A stretch of 64,000 bases of DNA, taken from contig NZ_CP073587.1 of NCBI RefSeq assembly GCF_018223345.1, forward strand, positions 2,453,001 through 2,517,000, given 5' to 3'. Within the stretch, counting starts at the first letter, position 1. Every line of letters begins with the position of its first letter. This document shows positions 8,556 through 15,722 of the stretch, piece after piece. Under the pieces are notes generated by a model that saw only the letters and a program-made list of their open reading frames with translations, ran no database searches and had not been told where the DNA came from. The stretch is from Shewanella yunxiaonensis (lineage in GTDB: Bacteria; Pseudomonadota; Gammaproteobacteria; Enterobacterales; Shewanellaceae). Position numbers and translations under genes: made by a program.

Positions 8556-8592
8556 ACAGAGCGATGACAGTTACTAACCATCATCGCTCTGT
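8556..8592 (-). terminator. 12-bp perfect hairpin downstream of the M16 peptidase gene
   Basis: ACAGAGCGATGA (8556-8567) and TCATCGCTCTGT (8581-8592) are perfect inverted repeats around a 13-base loop. The hairpin lies about 58 bp downstream of the M16 peptidase stop and upstream of gshA, both on the minus strand. There is no T tract after it, so it may stabilise the mRNA end or work with Rho rather than act as an intrinsic terminator. Confidence 0.45.
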
Positions 8593-8650
8593 TAATTATC
8601 TGACCACCTTTTGGGGGTGATCATCTGGATATGGGGGTTGAAATTCGGTA

Positions 8651-11512
8651 TTACAAGGGCAGGTTTACTACCTTATAACCTAACGCTTGCAACCCCGCCT
8701 CAATTTTAGACTTATCCCCTACCACCAACATCTGCATTGATGCAGGATCCAGCCACTGTTTAGCCAGTTGGTTCAGCTGTTCTATGCTTATCTGTGCAAT
8801 AATTTTATCCTGCTCTGCGGTAAAATCATGCGGCAACTGGTATTTCTGGATCATGCGGATAAAACCAGCTTTCTGATAGGGCGTTTCATAATCCAGAGCT
8901 TTCCCTTGGCTGATGGATGCCCGCATAAATGCTTGCTCATCAGGCGTCATACCATTCGCGTAGTAATGACTGATTTCTTTCATAAATTCCGCCAGCGCCT
9001 TATCGGTGACATCCGTTCGCACGCTGGCGGTGGCTTCGAAATACCCCAGCTCACTGCCGCCGGCGAAGAAGCTACGAGCGCCATAGGTGTAACCTTTATC
9101 CTCACGAAGATTCAGATTGATACGGCTGTTAAAGGCGCCACCGAGCGGGTAATTCATCAGATAGGTTTTAAAGAAATCGCCAGTGGCATCATAGGGTAAA
9201 GCCCTTTTACCAATGCTGATCACGGATTGTGCGGCCCCGGGTTTATCAATCAGGAAAACCACACCTGGATGACTTTCCGGTAATGAGCCTGCTGCAGGTA
9301 ATGGCATGGCCGTCCCTTGCCACGCAGTCAAAGGCTGCAGTTTTGCCAGCAATTGTGCTTCAGGCAAATCGGTGACAGTAACCATCTGGGCATTACCTGC
9401 ACGATATTGCTCGGCATAAAAGGCCTTAACATCAGCTAACGTGATACCGGCAACGGTTTGCAACGTGCCGCCGCTACTGATTCCGAGACTGTTGTCACTA
9501 CCAAATAACAGTTTGGAGAACCCTTCATTGGCCAGATAGTTAGGATCTGACGCCATATGCTGCAGTGTCTGTAACGTTTGCTGTTTGACACGGTTGAAGT
9601 CCGTGTCTTTGAACCCTGGTTCTAGCAAACGTTCTTTGACAATGGCTATCGTCTTATCCAGATTTTCTGTCAGTGATGTCACGCGGATCACGCTCTGGTA
9701 GTCGCTGGCACTGAAGCTGACACTTGATCCCAGTAATTCCAGGGCCTGGGCCAGATCTTCACTACTACGTTTTGCACTGGATTCATTAAGCATATCGGCA
9801 GTGAGTGCGGCCAGTCCGGATTTATTCAAAGGCTCCAGACGATGACCACCATTCAGGTACACGATCAGTTCGGTGGTGGGAGTTTCAGTGCTCTGCGTTC
9901 CCATGATTGCAATGTGATCCGTCAACTTCGCATCCCAAAGTTCAGGAACCTTCAGCACTGGGGCTTTGGCCGCTAGCGGCATGACATTGCGATCAAAGCT
10001 GCTGTGCTCCGGTAGCGCGGCGGCGGACAAGCCCATCACAGCCTTATCGGCAATAGCGGGCTTGGTCGGGGTAAAATTATCTGCTGCTGCGACTAAGGCT
10101 TCGCCGCCCTTAGGGACCACACTGATGACAACTGAGGGTTTACCTCTGACGTATTCACGGAACACGCGCATAACATCATCTTTAGTTACGGCATCATAAC
10201 GCGCCAGATCGTTGCCAATCTGATTGGGATTACCGGTAAAGGTCTGGTTTGCAGCTAATGAAGAAACTTTGCCAGAAACACTTTGCAACGAGAAAATAGA
10301 GTGCGCCCGAAACTGAATTTTTACCTTCTGCAAATCCTCATCTGTCACACCCCGGGTCTCAAATTCATCGATAGATTGACGGATCAGCTTTTCGATGGGA
10401 GCCAGGGCGCTGCCTTTAGCTGGATTTGCCAGTGCGTAAACTGTCAGTTTGCAAGATAATTCCTGACAAGGATGACTGGCGCCAGCCTGTACGGCATAAC
10501 CATCTTTCACCAGGTTCTTATAGAGGATCGATGTCTTGCCACCGCCTAAAATATTGGCCAGTAAATCCAGCGGAGCCTCATCTTTATGGCGGGCGTATAC
10601 CGTTGGGAAACCGATCTGGATCAGCGGCAAATGGATATTATCTTCCATCGACACGTAACGGGTCTTGTCCAAAGTGACCAAGGGTTTTGCTAACGGTGTA
10701 ACGTCTGGTCCGCGAGGAATGTCACTGAAGTACTTATTGACCCAAGTAAGTGTTTGATTAACGTCGATATCGCCGCCAATGGTTAAGGTCGCGTTGTTAG
10801 GGCCATACCAACGACGGAAAAAGTCTTTTACATCCTGAGCAGTGGTACGATCTAAATCTTCGGGCCAGCCAATCACAGGCCAACTGTAAGGATGTCCCAC
10901 CGGATAAAAGGCCTGCTCAAACCGTTCATTCATCCGCCCATAAGGGCGATTATCTATTCGCTGTGCTCGCTCGTTTTTTACGGTAGCGCGCTGAACCTCA
11001 AATTTTTGCTCCGTCAATGCAGGAAGCAAATAACCCATACGATCGGATTCGAGCCACAGCATTTTTTCCAATTGATTGCTGGGAACAGTTTCAAAATAGT
11101 TAGTACGATCACTATTGGTCGTACCATTCAGTTCACCGCCCGCTTCAGTGACCACTTTAAAATGCTGCTCATCGGCGACGTGCTCAGAACCTTGAAACAT
11201 CATGTGTTCAAACAGATGGGCAAATCCGGTTCTTCCCGGCAGTTCACGGTCTGAACCGACATGATAAGTTATATCAACTTTGACCAGTGGATCAGAATGA
11301 TCCTCATGTAACAATACCGTCAGTCCATTCGCTAAGCGATATTTCCGATAGGGAATACCGATTTCCCCAGCTTTTGGCGTGTAGGTCTCTACCAACGTCA
11401 CGCCAGCGGGCAGTTGAGCTGCAGCAGTAGCCCCGACCTGTTGCGGCAACTGCTCTGCGGCGCATCCTGCTAGTGCCGCAGATACTGCTGCTACCAATAA
11501 CCATCGTGTCAT
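8651..11512 (-). CDS. M16 family zinc metallopeptidase, lipoprotein (two-lobe, pitrilysin/insulinase type)
   Basis: A 953-residue exported M16 peptidase. The signal peptide MTRWLLVAAVSAALAGCAAE has a lipobox with Cys at residue 17. The inverted zinc motif H99-L-F-E102-H103 (HxxEH) sits in GFAHLFEHMMFQGSEH, and the downstream glutamate region GGELNGTTNSDRTNYFE fits the family. A second M16 pair fills the C-terminal half, with the RINLNLREDKGYTYGARSFF segment conserved in inactive or partner halves. The likely role is degradation of peptides in the periplasm or at the envelope. A 261-bp spacer with a hairpin separates it from gshA downstream. Confidence 0.92.
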   Translation of the reverse strand: MTRWLLVAAVSAALAGCAAEQLPQQVGATAAAQLPAGVTLVETYTPKAGEIGIPYRKYRLANGLTVLLHEDHSDPLVKVDITYHVGSDRELPGRTGFAHLFEHMMFQGSEHVADEQHFKVVTEAGGELNGTTNSDRTNYFETVPSNQLEKMLWLESDRMGYLLPALTEQKFEVQRATVKNERAQRIDNRPYGRMNERFEQAFYPVGHPYSWPVIGWPEDLDRTTAQDVKDFFRRWYGPNNATLTIGGDIDVNQTLTWVNKYFSDIPRGPDVTPLAKPLVTLDKTRYVSMEDNIHLPLIQIGFPTVYARHKDEAPLDLLANILGGGKTSILYKNLVKDGYAVQAGASHPCQELSCKLTVYALANPAKGSALAPIEKLIRQSIDEFETRGVTDEDLQKVKIQFRAHSIFSLQSVSGKVSSLAANQTFTGNPNQIGNDLARYDAVTKDDVMRVFREYVRGKPSVVISVVPKGGEALVAAADNFTPTKPAIADKAVMGLSAAALPEHSSFDRNVMPLAAKAPVLKVPELWDAKLTDHIAIMGTQSTETPTTELIVYLNGGHRLEPLNKSGLAALTADMLNESSAKRSSEDLAQALELLGSSVSFSASDYQSVIRVTSLTENLDKTIAIVKERLLEPGFKDTDFNRVKQQTLQTLQHMASDPNYLANEGFSKLLFGSDNSLGISSGGTLQTVAGITLADVKAFYAEQYRAGNAQMVTVTDLPEAQLLAKLQPLTAWQGTAMPLPAAGSLPESHPGVVFLIDKPGAAQSVISIGKRALPYDATGDFFKTYLMNYPLGGAFNSRINLNLREDKGYTYGARSFFAGGSELGYFEATASVRTDVTDKALAEFMKEISHYYANGMTPDEQAFMRASISQGKALDYETPYQKAGFIRMIQKYQLPHDFTAEQDKIIAQISIEQLNQLAKQWLDPASMQMLVVGDKSKIEAGLQALGYKVVNLPL

Positions 11513-11949
11513 CTGTTACTCCTTAACATTTCATTGAACCCGTCTGGATTATAAATGGTTAATTTACACCTTTGTTAAGACTAACCGGTGTCGGTGATAA
11601 AGCTTAAGGCTGTAATTTGTAAATGGAAGTTTCGCCAGATTAACTGCACTGCTGGATGTTGAGAGCAGAACGGCTTAACCGCGCTAAAATAACTGATTCA
11701 TCGCTAAAACAAAGCGGCGAAAAGTTACCCCAACGAAATAGTCGCAACCGTTATGGTTAACATCAATTTAAACTTTAAAACAATTAAGACAAATTTTATT
11801 ATGACTATAAGCTATAAGAAAAGGTTTTATCTGGGGCTAATAGCAAAGGATTACAATTCCTATTCGCGACTATGACTCAATATTACTTCCTCATGGCCGA
11901 CACCATAATCACAACAGGTCGATAACGACCAATAAACCCTGGATTTCAC
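11513..11949. other. Divergent intergenic region between M16 peptidase and symporter genes
   Basis: This 437-bp stretch holds no supported gene. It must contain the promoters of both flanking divergent genes. The central part (about 11760-11830) is A+T-rich. A small perfect hairpin, GGTCG-ATAA-CGACC at 11917-11930, lies 20 bp before the symporter start and would be in its 5' leader. I did not find a clear CRP, FNR or Arc site. Confidence 0.5.
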
Positions 11950-13194
11950 ATGATTTGGCAAACTTATCAACGTATTCCATTTTGGCAAAAAGTTATCACC
12001 GGCTTTGTCCTGGGCGCACTGTTAGGTGTGATCCTTGGCGATAAGGCCACAATATTAAAACCACTAGGTGATCTGTTCATTAAAGCCATCACCATGCTGG
12101 TCGCACCTCTAGTATTTTGTGCCATCGTTTCCAGTATCACTGCATTAGGCAGCGAAGTTGGGCTTAAACGCCTAAGTGCCAAAACCCTGGGCATGTTTAT
12201 GCTCACCGGCACCATTGCCTCCCTTATCGGTTTGGCCGTAGGTAGTGTTATCGATATGGGGGGCACCATGAATCTGGCGGCTACTGAGGTGCGCGAACGC
12301 AATGTGCCAGGCTTCGCACAAGTGTTACTGGATATGATCCCGCTGAATCCATTCCAGTCGCTTGCGCAAGGTAAGGTCTTACAGATTATAGTGTTTGCAG
12401 CATTGGTCGGAATTTCCATCAATATGGTGGGCGAAAAAGCAAAACCACTCAAAGACGCCATCCACTCCGGTGCTGAGGTGATGTTCCAACTGACACGGCT
12501 GGTACTTAAATTAACTCCAATTGGTGTCTTTGGGTTGATGGCCTGGGTAGTCGGTAAATATGGTCTTTCAACGCTAGCGCCTTTAGCTAAATTTATCCTG
12601 GCGATTTATATCGCCGCACTGCTACACATCATTTGTGTCTATGGCGGCTTAGTGAAATTTGCTGCAGGCCTCAGCCCCTTGCAATTCTTCCGTAAAGCAA
12701 TGCCTGCCCAGCTGGTTGCATTCAGCACCGCATCCAGCTATGGCACTTTGCCTGTCACTACGCGTTGCACGCAGTCGATGGGCGTATCGGAACGTTACAG
12801 CGCCTTTGTACTACCGCTTGGTGCCACCATGAATATGGATGGCTGTGGCGGCATCTACCCGGCCATTGCCTCTATTTTTATCGCTCAGATTTATGGCATT
12901 CCATTGGATATGACGGATTATATGCTGATTGCCATTACCGCTACGGTCGCGTCCGTAGGTACTGCCGGCGTTCCAGGCAGTGCTATGGTGATGTTAACCG
13001 TAACATTAGGTGTGATCGGTCTACCACTGGAAGGGATAGGATTTATCGCTGCAATAGACAGGGTAATAGATATGATCCGCACTTGTACCAATATCACTGG
13101 TGACATGATGACGGCTGTTGTGGTCGGCAAGTCAGAAAATGAGTTTGACCAAGCGCAGTTTTACCGCGCCGAGAATCAAGCAGAAGCCGCCTAA
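11950..13194 (+). CDS. Dicarboxylate/amino acid:cation symporter (DAACS/SLC1 family)
   Basis: A 414-residue inner membrane secondary transporter of the GltP/DctA/SLC1 family, which takes up glutamate, aspartate or C4-dicarboxylates with H+ or Na+. Family landmarks are the serine-rich hairpin FSTASSYGTLPVTTRC, the NMDG motif in LPLGATMNMDGCGGIYPA, and the last-helix substrate region IDRVIDMIRTCTNITGD. The Asp in DRVIDMIR and the following Arg and Asn match substrate-contact positions in this family; an Arg here usually marks acidic substrates. The ATG at 11950 has a weak GGA upstream. A clear terminator follows the stop. Confidence 0.9.
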   Translation: MIWQTYQRIPFWQKVITGFVLGALLGVILGDKATILKPLGDLFIKAITMLVAPLVFCAIVSSITALGSEVGLKRLSAKTLGMFMLTGTIASLIGLAVGSVIDMGGTMNLAATEVRERNVPGFAQVLLDMIPLNPFQSLAQGKVLQIIVFAALVGISINMVGEKAKPLKDAIHSGAEVMFQLTRLVLKLTPIGVFGLMAWVVGKYGLSTLAPLAKFILAIYIAALLHIICVYGGLVKFAAGLSPLQFFRKAMPAQLVAFSTASSYGTLPVTTRCTQSMGVSERYSAFVLPLGATMNMDGCGGIYPAIASIFIAQIYGIPLDMTDYMLIAITATVASVGTAGVPGSAMVMLTVTLGVIGLPLEGIGFIAAIDRVIDMIRTCTNITGDMMTAVVVGKSENEFDQAQFYRAENQAEAA

Positions 13195-13216
13195 CAAGGC
13201 TAGGTAACATACTATT

Positions 13217-13241
13217 AAGGCCGCGTTATAGCGGCCTTTTG
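13217..13241 (+). terminator. Rho-independent terminator after the symporter gene
   Basis: AAGGCCGC and GCGGCCTT pair around a GTTATA loop and are followed by TTTT. It lies about 20 bp after the stop codon. Confidence 0.85.
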
Positions 13242-13299
13242 CTTATCTGAAATAACCACTGCTATCATAATGCCAAGCAATTGAAAGGAACCTTTGTCT

Positions 13300-13467
13300 A
13301 TGGGGCGTTTTCTTTTTTTACCGCTCATTTTATGTTTATTGTGGCTGGCATTTTTACGCTACAACGGCATTCCGATATCACAGGGAGCCCGAGGCTTTGT
13401 ATGGATCATTGGGGTTAGTGCTATCATCATCTGCATGCTTGCATTAGCCATCTGGCTAACCGCTTAG
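13300..13467 (+). CDS. Small 55-residue membrane protein, unknown
   Basis: This short gene starts at ATG 13300 after a good ribosome binding site (AAAGGAA at 13284-13290) and ends at TAG 13465-13467. The protein starts MGRFLFLPLILCLLWLAFLRY and ends GVSAIIICMLALAIWLTA. It has two hydrophobic helices (about residues 3-18 and 35-54) joined by a short polar loop with NGIPISQGARG. I do not recognise a family. It sits after the symporter terminator and so is probably [11 protein letters not shown] on its own or by readthrough. The good ribosome site and protein-like composition support it as real. Confidence 0.6.
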   Translation: MGRFLFLPLILCLLWLAFLRYNGIPISQGARGFVWIIGVSAIIICMLALAIWLTA

Positions 13468-14078
13468 CTTGTAAACAATACCGCCGTTTTGACTCTTAGA
13501 TAATGTTAACTGGCAGGAGTATGAATGGCGGACTGAAAATGGCTAAACGGCGAACGACATCCACGCTAAAGCGTTCTGAATGACCGCCGGATGCTCATCC
13601 TAGACCGGGAGGCTGCCGGCATCCGACAGAAGTCAGAAGGGAATTCCCCGCTGATATTATGGCTGGCCGTATCCGAGGGCTGCTATATGGCAGAGCAGAT
13701 AGGGAAATCTGCAACAGGAAAAGAACCAAAATGGTCAGGATAACCGAGACGATTTACGCGAACGGTGACATGAAAATTTCCACTGCAAACATTACCCATA
13801 TCTGCCGGCTACCCCGCATGACCGCTGCTATTACTATTCCAGCGAAATGCAGTAACATGAGTTTGACCTTGACTAGTAAGGGAAATGTCATCGCCATGCT
13901 AACTCAGTTACTGGCTATCCACCCAACGGAACCAGTGAAGCATGATGGGATGATGCGCAAGAGCTCGCTCGGCTATGAATCCGCCGGAGACATACACACC
14001 TGACCCTATGGAAAAACGATTTAACAAACAGTCGGGAAATAGTGGACACTACAGTCCAGTGCCACTCAAGGAATAAAA
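13468..14078. other. 611-bp interval without a supported gene
   Basis: No convincing gene is visible between the 55-residue protein and the tRNA cluster. A frame open at about 13583-14003 (plus) encodes an Arg- and Thr-rich product lacking a good start, so it is at best a decayed gene. The stretch 13526-13625 has several complementary segments (GGCGG with CCGCC, ACGC-TAAA-GCGT, CGGATGC with GCATCCG) and could fold. A hairpin with AGTGG/CCACT ends lies at 14041-14066, just downstream of the tRNA operon. None of these matches a family I can name. Confidence 0.4.
14041..14066 (-). terminator. Hairpin downstream of the tRNA operon
   Basis: AGTGG and CCACT ends with inner CACT/AGTG pairing form an interrupted stem 13 bp after the last tRNA on the minus strand. 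The following bases are only moderately T-rich. It may be the 3' end of the tRNA precursor. Confidence 0.4.
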
Positions 14079-14170
14079 TGGCGGAGAAGGAGGGATTCGA
14101 ACCCTCGATGGGAGATAAAGCCCATACTCCCTTAGCAGGGGAGCGCCTTCGGCCACTCGGCCACCTCTCC
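14079..14170 (-). tRNA. tRNA-Ser (GCT)
   Basis: A 92-base class II tRNA with encoded CCA. The acceptor stem is GGAGAGG/CTTCTCC, the D-arm begins GGCCGAGTGG, and the anticodon loop has GCT in CTGCTAA. The long variable arm and TTCGAAT T-loop are typical of tRNA-Ser. It is the last gene of the seven-tRNA minus-strand cluster. It differs from the first tRNA-Ser copy by one base in the variable arm. Confidence 0.97.
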
Positions 14171-14176
14171 GCAAAT

Positions 14177-14253
14177 TGGTGCGCATGGAAGGAGTCGAAC
14201 CTCCGACCACCTGGTTCGTAGCCAGGTACTCTATCCAGCTGAGCTACATGCGC
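14177..14253 (-). tRNA. tRNA-Arg (ACG), copy 5 in [13 protein letters not shown] order
   Basis: A 77-base tRNA with encoded CCA and acceptor stem GCGCATG/CATGCGC. The anticodon is ACG in the loop CTACGAA; its A34 is expected to be converted to inosine by TadA, so it reads CGU, CGC and CGA. The sequence is identical to the four upstream copies. Confidence 0.97.
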
Positions 14254-14280
14254 ATAATTTGAAAAAAAATAGGCAGACAA

Positions 14281-14357
14281 TGGTGCGCATGGAAGGAGTC
14301 GAACCTCCGACCACCTGGTTCGTAGCCAGGTACTCTATCCAGCTGAGCTACATGCGC
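14281..14357 (-). tRNA. tRNA-Arg (ACG), copy 4
   Basis: This 77-base gene is identical to its tRNA-Arg neighbours, with encoded CCA and anticodon ACG. It is separated from the next copy by a 27-base spacer. Confidence 0.97.
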
Positions 14358-14394
14358 AGTTGATTGTCTGTTAAGCGCAGGCGATAAATCCCAA

Positions 14395-14471
14395 TGGTGC
14401 GCATGGAAGGAGTCGAACCTCCGACCACCTGGTTCGTAGCCAGGTACTCTATCCAGCTGAGCTACATGCGC
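14395..14471 (-). tRNA. tRNA-Arg (ACG), copy 3
   Basis: This 77-base gene is identical to its tRNA-Arg neighbours, with encoded CCA and anticodon ACG. The spacers on each side differ in sequence although the genes do not. Confidence 0.97.
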
Positions 14472-14498
14472 ATGGAATCAATGGGAAATAAAGCAGAA

Positions 14499-14575
14499 TG
14501 GTGCGCATGGAAGGAGTCGAACCTCCGACCACCTGGTTCGTAGCCAGGTACTCTATCCAGCTGAGCTACATGCGC
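14499..14575 (-). tRNA. tRNA-Arg (ACG), copy 2
   Basis: This 77-base gene is identical to its tRNA-Arg neighbours, with encoded CCA and anticodon ACG. Confidence 0.97.
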
Positions 14576-14604
14576 AGAACGTATTCTTTACTGCTAAAAC
14601 GAAA

Positions 14605-14681
14605 TGGTGCGCATGGAAGGAGTCGAACCTCCGACCACCTGGTTCGTAGCCAGGTACTCTATCCAGCTGAGCTACATGCGC
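14605..14681 (-). tRNA. tRNA-Arg (ACG), copy 1
   Basis: This 77-base gene has encoded CCA and anticodon ACG. It is the first of five tandem arginine tRNAs after the leading tRNA-Ser, separated from it by 19 bases. Confidence 0.97.
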
Positions 14682-14700
14682 AGTTTTTTCGTTAAGAAAA

Positions 14701-14792
14701 TGGCGGAGAAGGAGGGATTCGAACCCTCGATGGGAGTTAAAGCCCATACTCCCTTAGCAGGGGAGCGCCTTCGGCCACTCGGCCACCTCTCC
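14701..14792 (-). tRNA. tRNA-Ser (GCT), first gene of the cluster
   Basis: A 92-base class II tRNA with encoded CCA and anticodon GCT for AGC/AGU codons. It is promoter-proximal in the cluster. It corresponds in position to serV of E. coli, which also leads an Arg tRNA cluster next to csrA. Confidence 0.97.
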
Positions 14793-14809
14793 GCTTTTTC
14801 TTGGCGCAC

Positions 14810-14837
14810 ATATTACTGTTTGAAGAAAATAAGTCAA
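14810..14837 (-). promoter_or_regulatory. Sigma70 promoter of the tRNA cluster
   Basis: On the minus strand TTGACT (-35, 14832-14837) and TAATAT (-10, 14810-14815) are 16 bases apart. The -10 is followed by the G+C-rich discriminator GTGCGCC, as expected for a stringently controlled stable RNA promoter. The first tRNA begins 17 bases downstream of the -10 box. Confidence 0.8.
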
Positions 14838-14935
14838 ACGCTTTTTGGGAAAGGCAAACCGTTTGCCCTGTTTTTAATCATATCGCGCAATAACGCTGCA
14901 ACACCGCCAAAAACAAGGCTTTTTAGATGTTGAGT

Positions 14936-14966
14936 AAATAAAAAGCCAGCTATCAAAGCTGGCTCT
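14936..14966 (-). terminator. Rho-independent terminator of csrA
   Basis: On the minus strand GAGCCAGCT-TTGAT-AGCTGGCTTT is followed by TTATTTA. It ends the csrA [15 protein letters not shown] 35 bp after its stop and separates it from the tRNA promoter. Confidence 0.85.
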
Positions 14967-15000
14967 TCAGACTACATCAGGCAGATCCAACAGCATAGGA

Positions 15001-15198
15001 TCAATAGTCGCCGCCTTCAGAAGAAGAGCCGCTCTTTTCGGACTGAATGCGTTGATAAATCTCTTCACGATGCACAGAGACTTCTTTGGGCGCATTTACG
15101 CCGATACGCACCTGGTTGCCTTTTACCCCCAACACAGTCACTGTGACTTCGTCACCAATCATCAGTGTTTCGCCAACTCGGCGGGTCAAAATCAGCAT
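15001..15198 (-). CDS. csrA: Carbon storage regulator CsrA
   Basis: A 65-residue RNA-binding dimer that represses or activates translation by binding GGA motifs in mRNA leaders. The whole family core is present: [36 protein letters not shown] and [12 protein letters not shown], including Leu4 and Arg44 of the RNA-binding surface. The ribosome site GAGGAG precedes the ATG. A TATAAT -10-like box lies at 15256-15261 (minus), about 60 bp upstream. In relatives BarA/UvrY drives small RNAs that sequester CsrA; barA is in this window at 38.5 kb, but no CsrB-like RNA was seen here. Confidence 0.98.
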   Translation of the reverse strand: MLILTRRVGETLMIGDEVTVTVLGVKGNQVRIGVNAPKEVSVHREEIYQRIQSEKSGSSSEGGDY

Positions 15199-15722
15199 TA
15201 GATTGCTCCTCTATTATCCATATCTTTATTACGGCGCTTATCCGTTCTGATGTCTATTATAAGGTGAGCTTAGTACAAAATAATAGTATTCAATACTAAA
15301 ACCCTTGTTTTGCGATACCTTATTTAGTCAAAAACCGTGATGCAGCACGCGAACAGCCCTATCAGCATATGCGTCAGTTATTCATCTGACGAATATGTCG
15401 TCTGTAAATTCCGCAGCTTAACAATGATAAATTTAAGCATGCGCCGCCTACTTATGTCACACATAGCTGTTTTTTATGAACACTCACCGACACGATTCGG
15501 GGTTCCGTAGCAACAGCTAGGGGGGCCAAAAACTAAAGTCCATTGGATTCCCTGTTCGCAAGTTGCTGGCAATAACGTTCGCGCTCATCTCATGTGATAT
15601 CAAAAATAGGTCGGCGCTAAATCAATGGGCTCCACAGAACCCATTGATTTAGCGCCGACCGTTTACTGACGACTGAGAATTACACTGATAAAAGGCGTTC
15701 ACCAGTCGCTCAGATTAATGAC
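15199..15722. other. 524-bp alaS-csrA intergenic region, no gene
   Basis: No gene is supported between alaS and csrA. The csrA-proximal part carries the csrA promoter region. The alaS-proximal part carries the long perfect hairpin at 15609-15660. Many Vibrio and Shewanella chromosomes have an aspartokinase gene (lysC) here; I found no trace of its coding sequence, while E. coli also lacks it at this place. Confidence 0.6.
15609..15660 (-). terminator. 21-bp perfect inverted repeat after alaS (long hairpin terminator)
   Basis: Two 21-base arms (15609-15629 and 15640-15660) are perfectly complementary around a 10-base loop. The inner ends are CAATGGG and CCCATTG, the outer ends GGTCGGCGC and GCGCCGACC. 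On the minus strand the stem is followed by TATTTTTG, so it can act as the alaS terminator. The perfect 21-bp stem is longer than normal and could instead be the remnant of a mobile repeat. Confidence 0.65.

Noticed and set aside
8768-9199. A 143-codon plus-strand frame within the M16 gene
   Set aside because: It is antisense to the conserved C-terminal half of the peptidase and lacks a ribosome site.
13659-14003. A 114-codon frame in the gap before the tRNAs
   Set aside because: It has no ribosome site, odd Arg/Thr-rich composition and no recognisable family, so it is kept only as part of the unexplained interval.
14079-14792. Regularly spaced repeats resembling a CRISPR array
   Set aside because: The repeats are 77-base tRNA-Arg genes with full cloverleaf and CCA ends; spacers are short and of varied size.
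13915-14933. Open frames with GRSRTSDHLV-like peptides across the tRNA cluster
   Set aside because: These are translations of tRNA genes, a common false positive, and have no ribosome sites.
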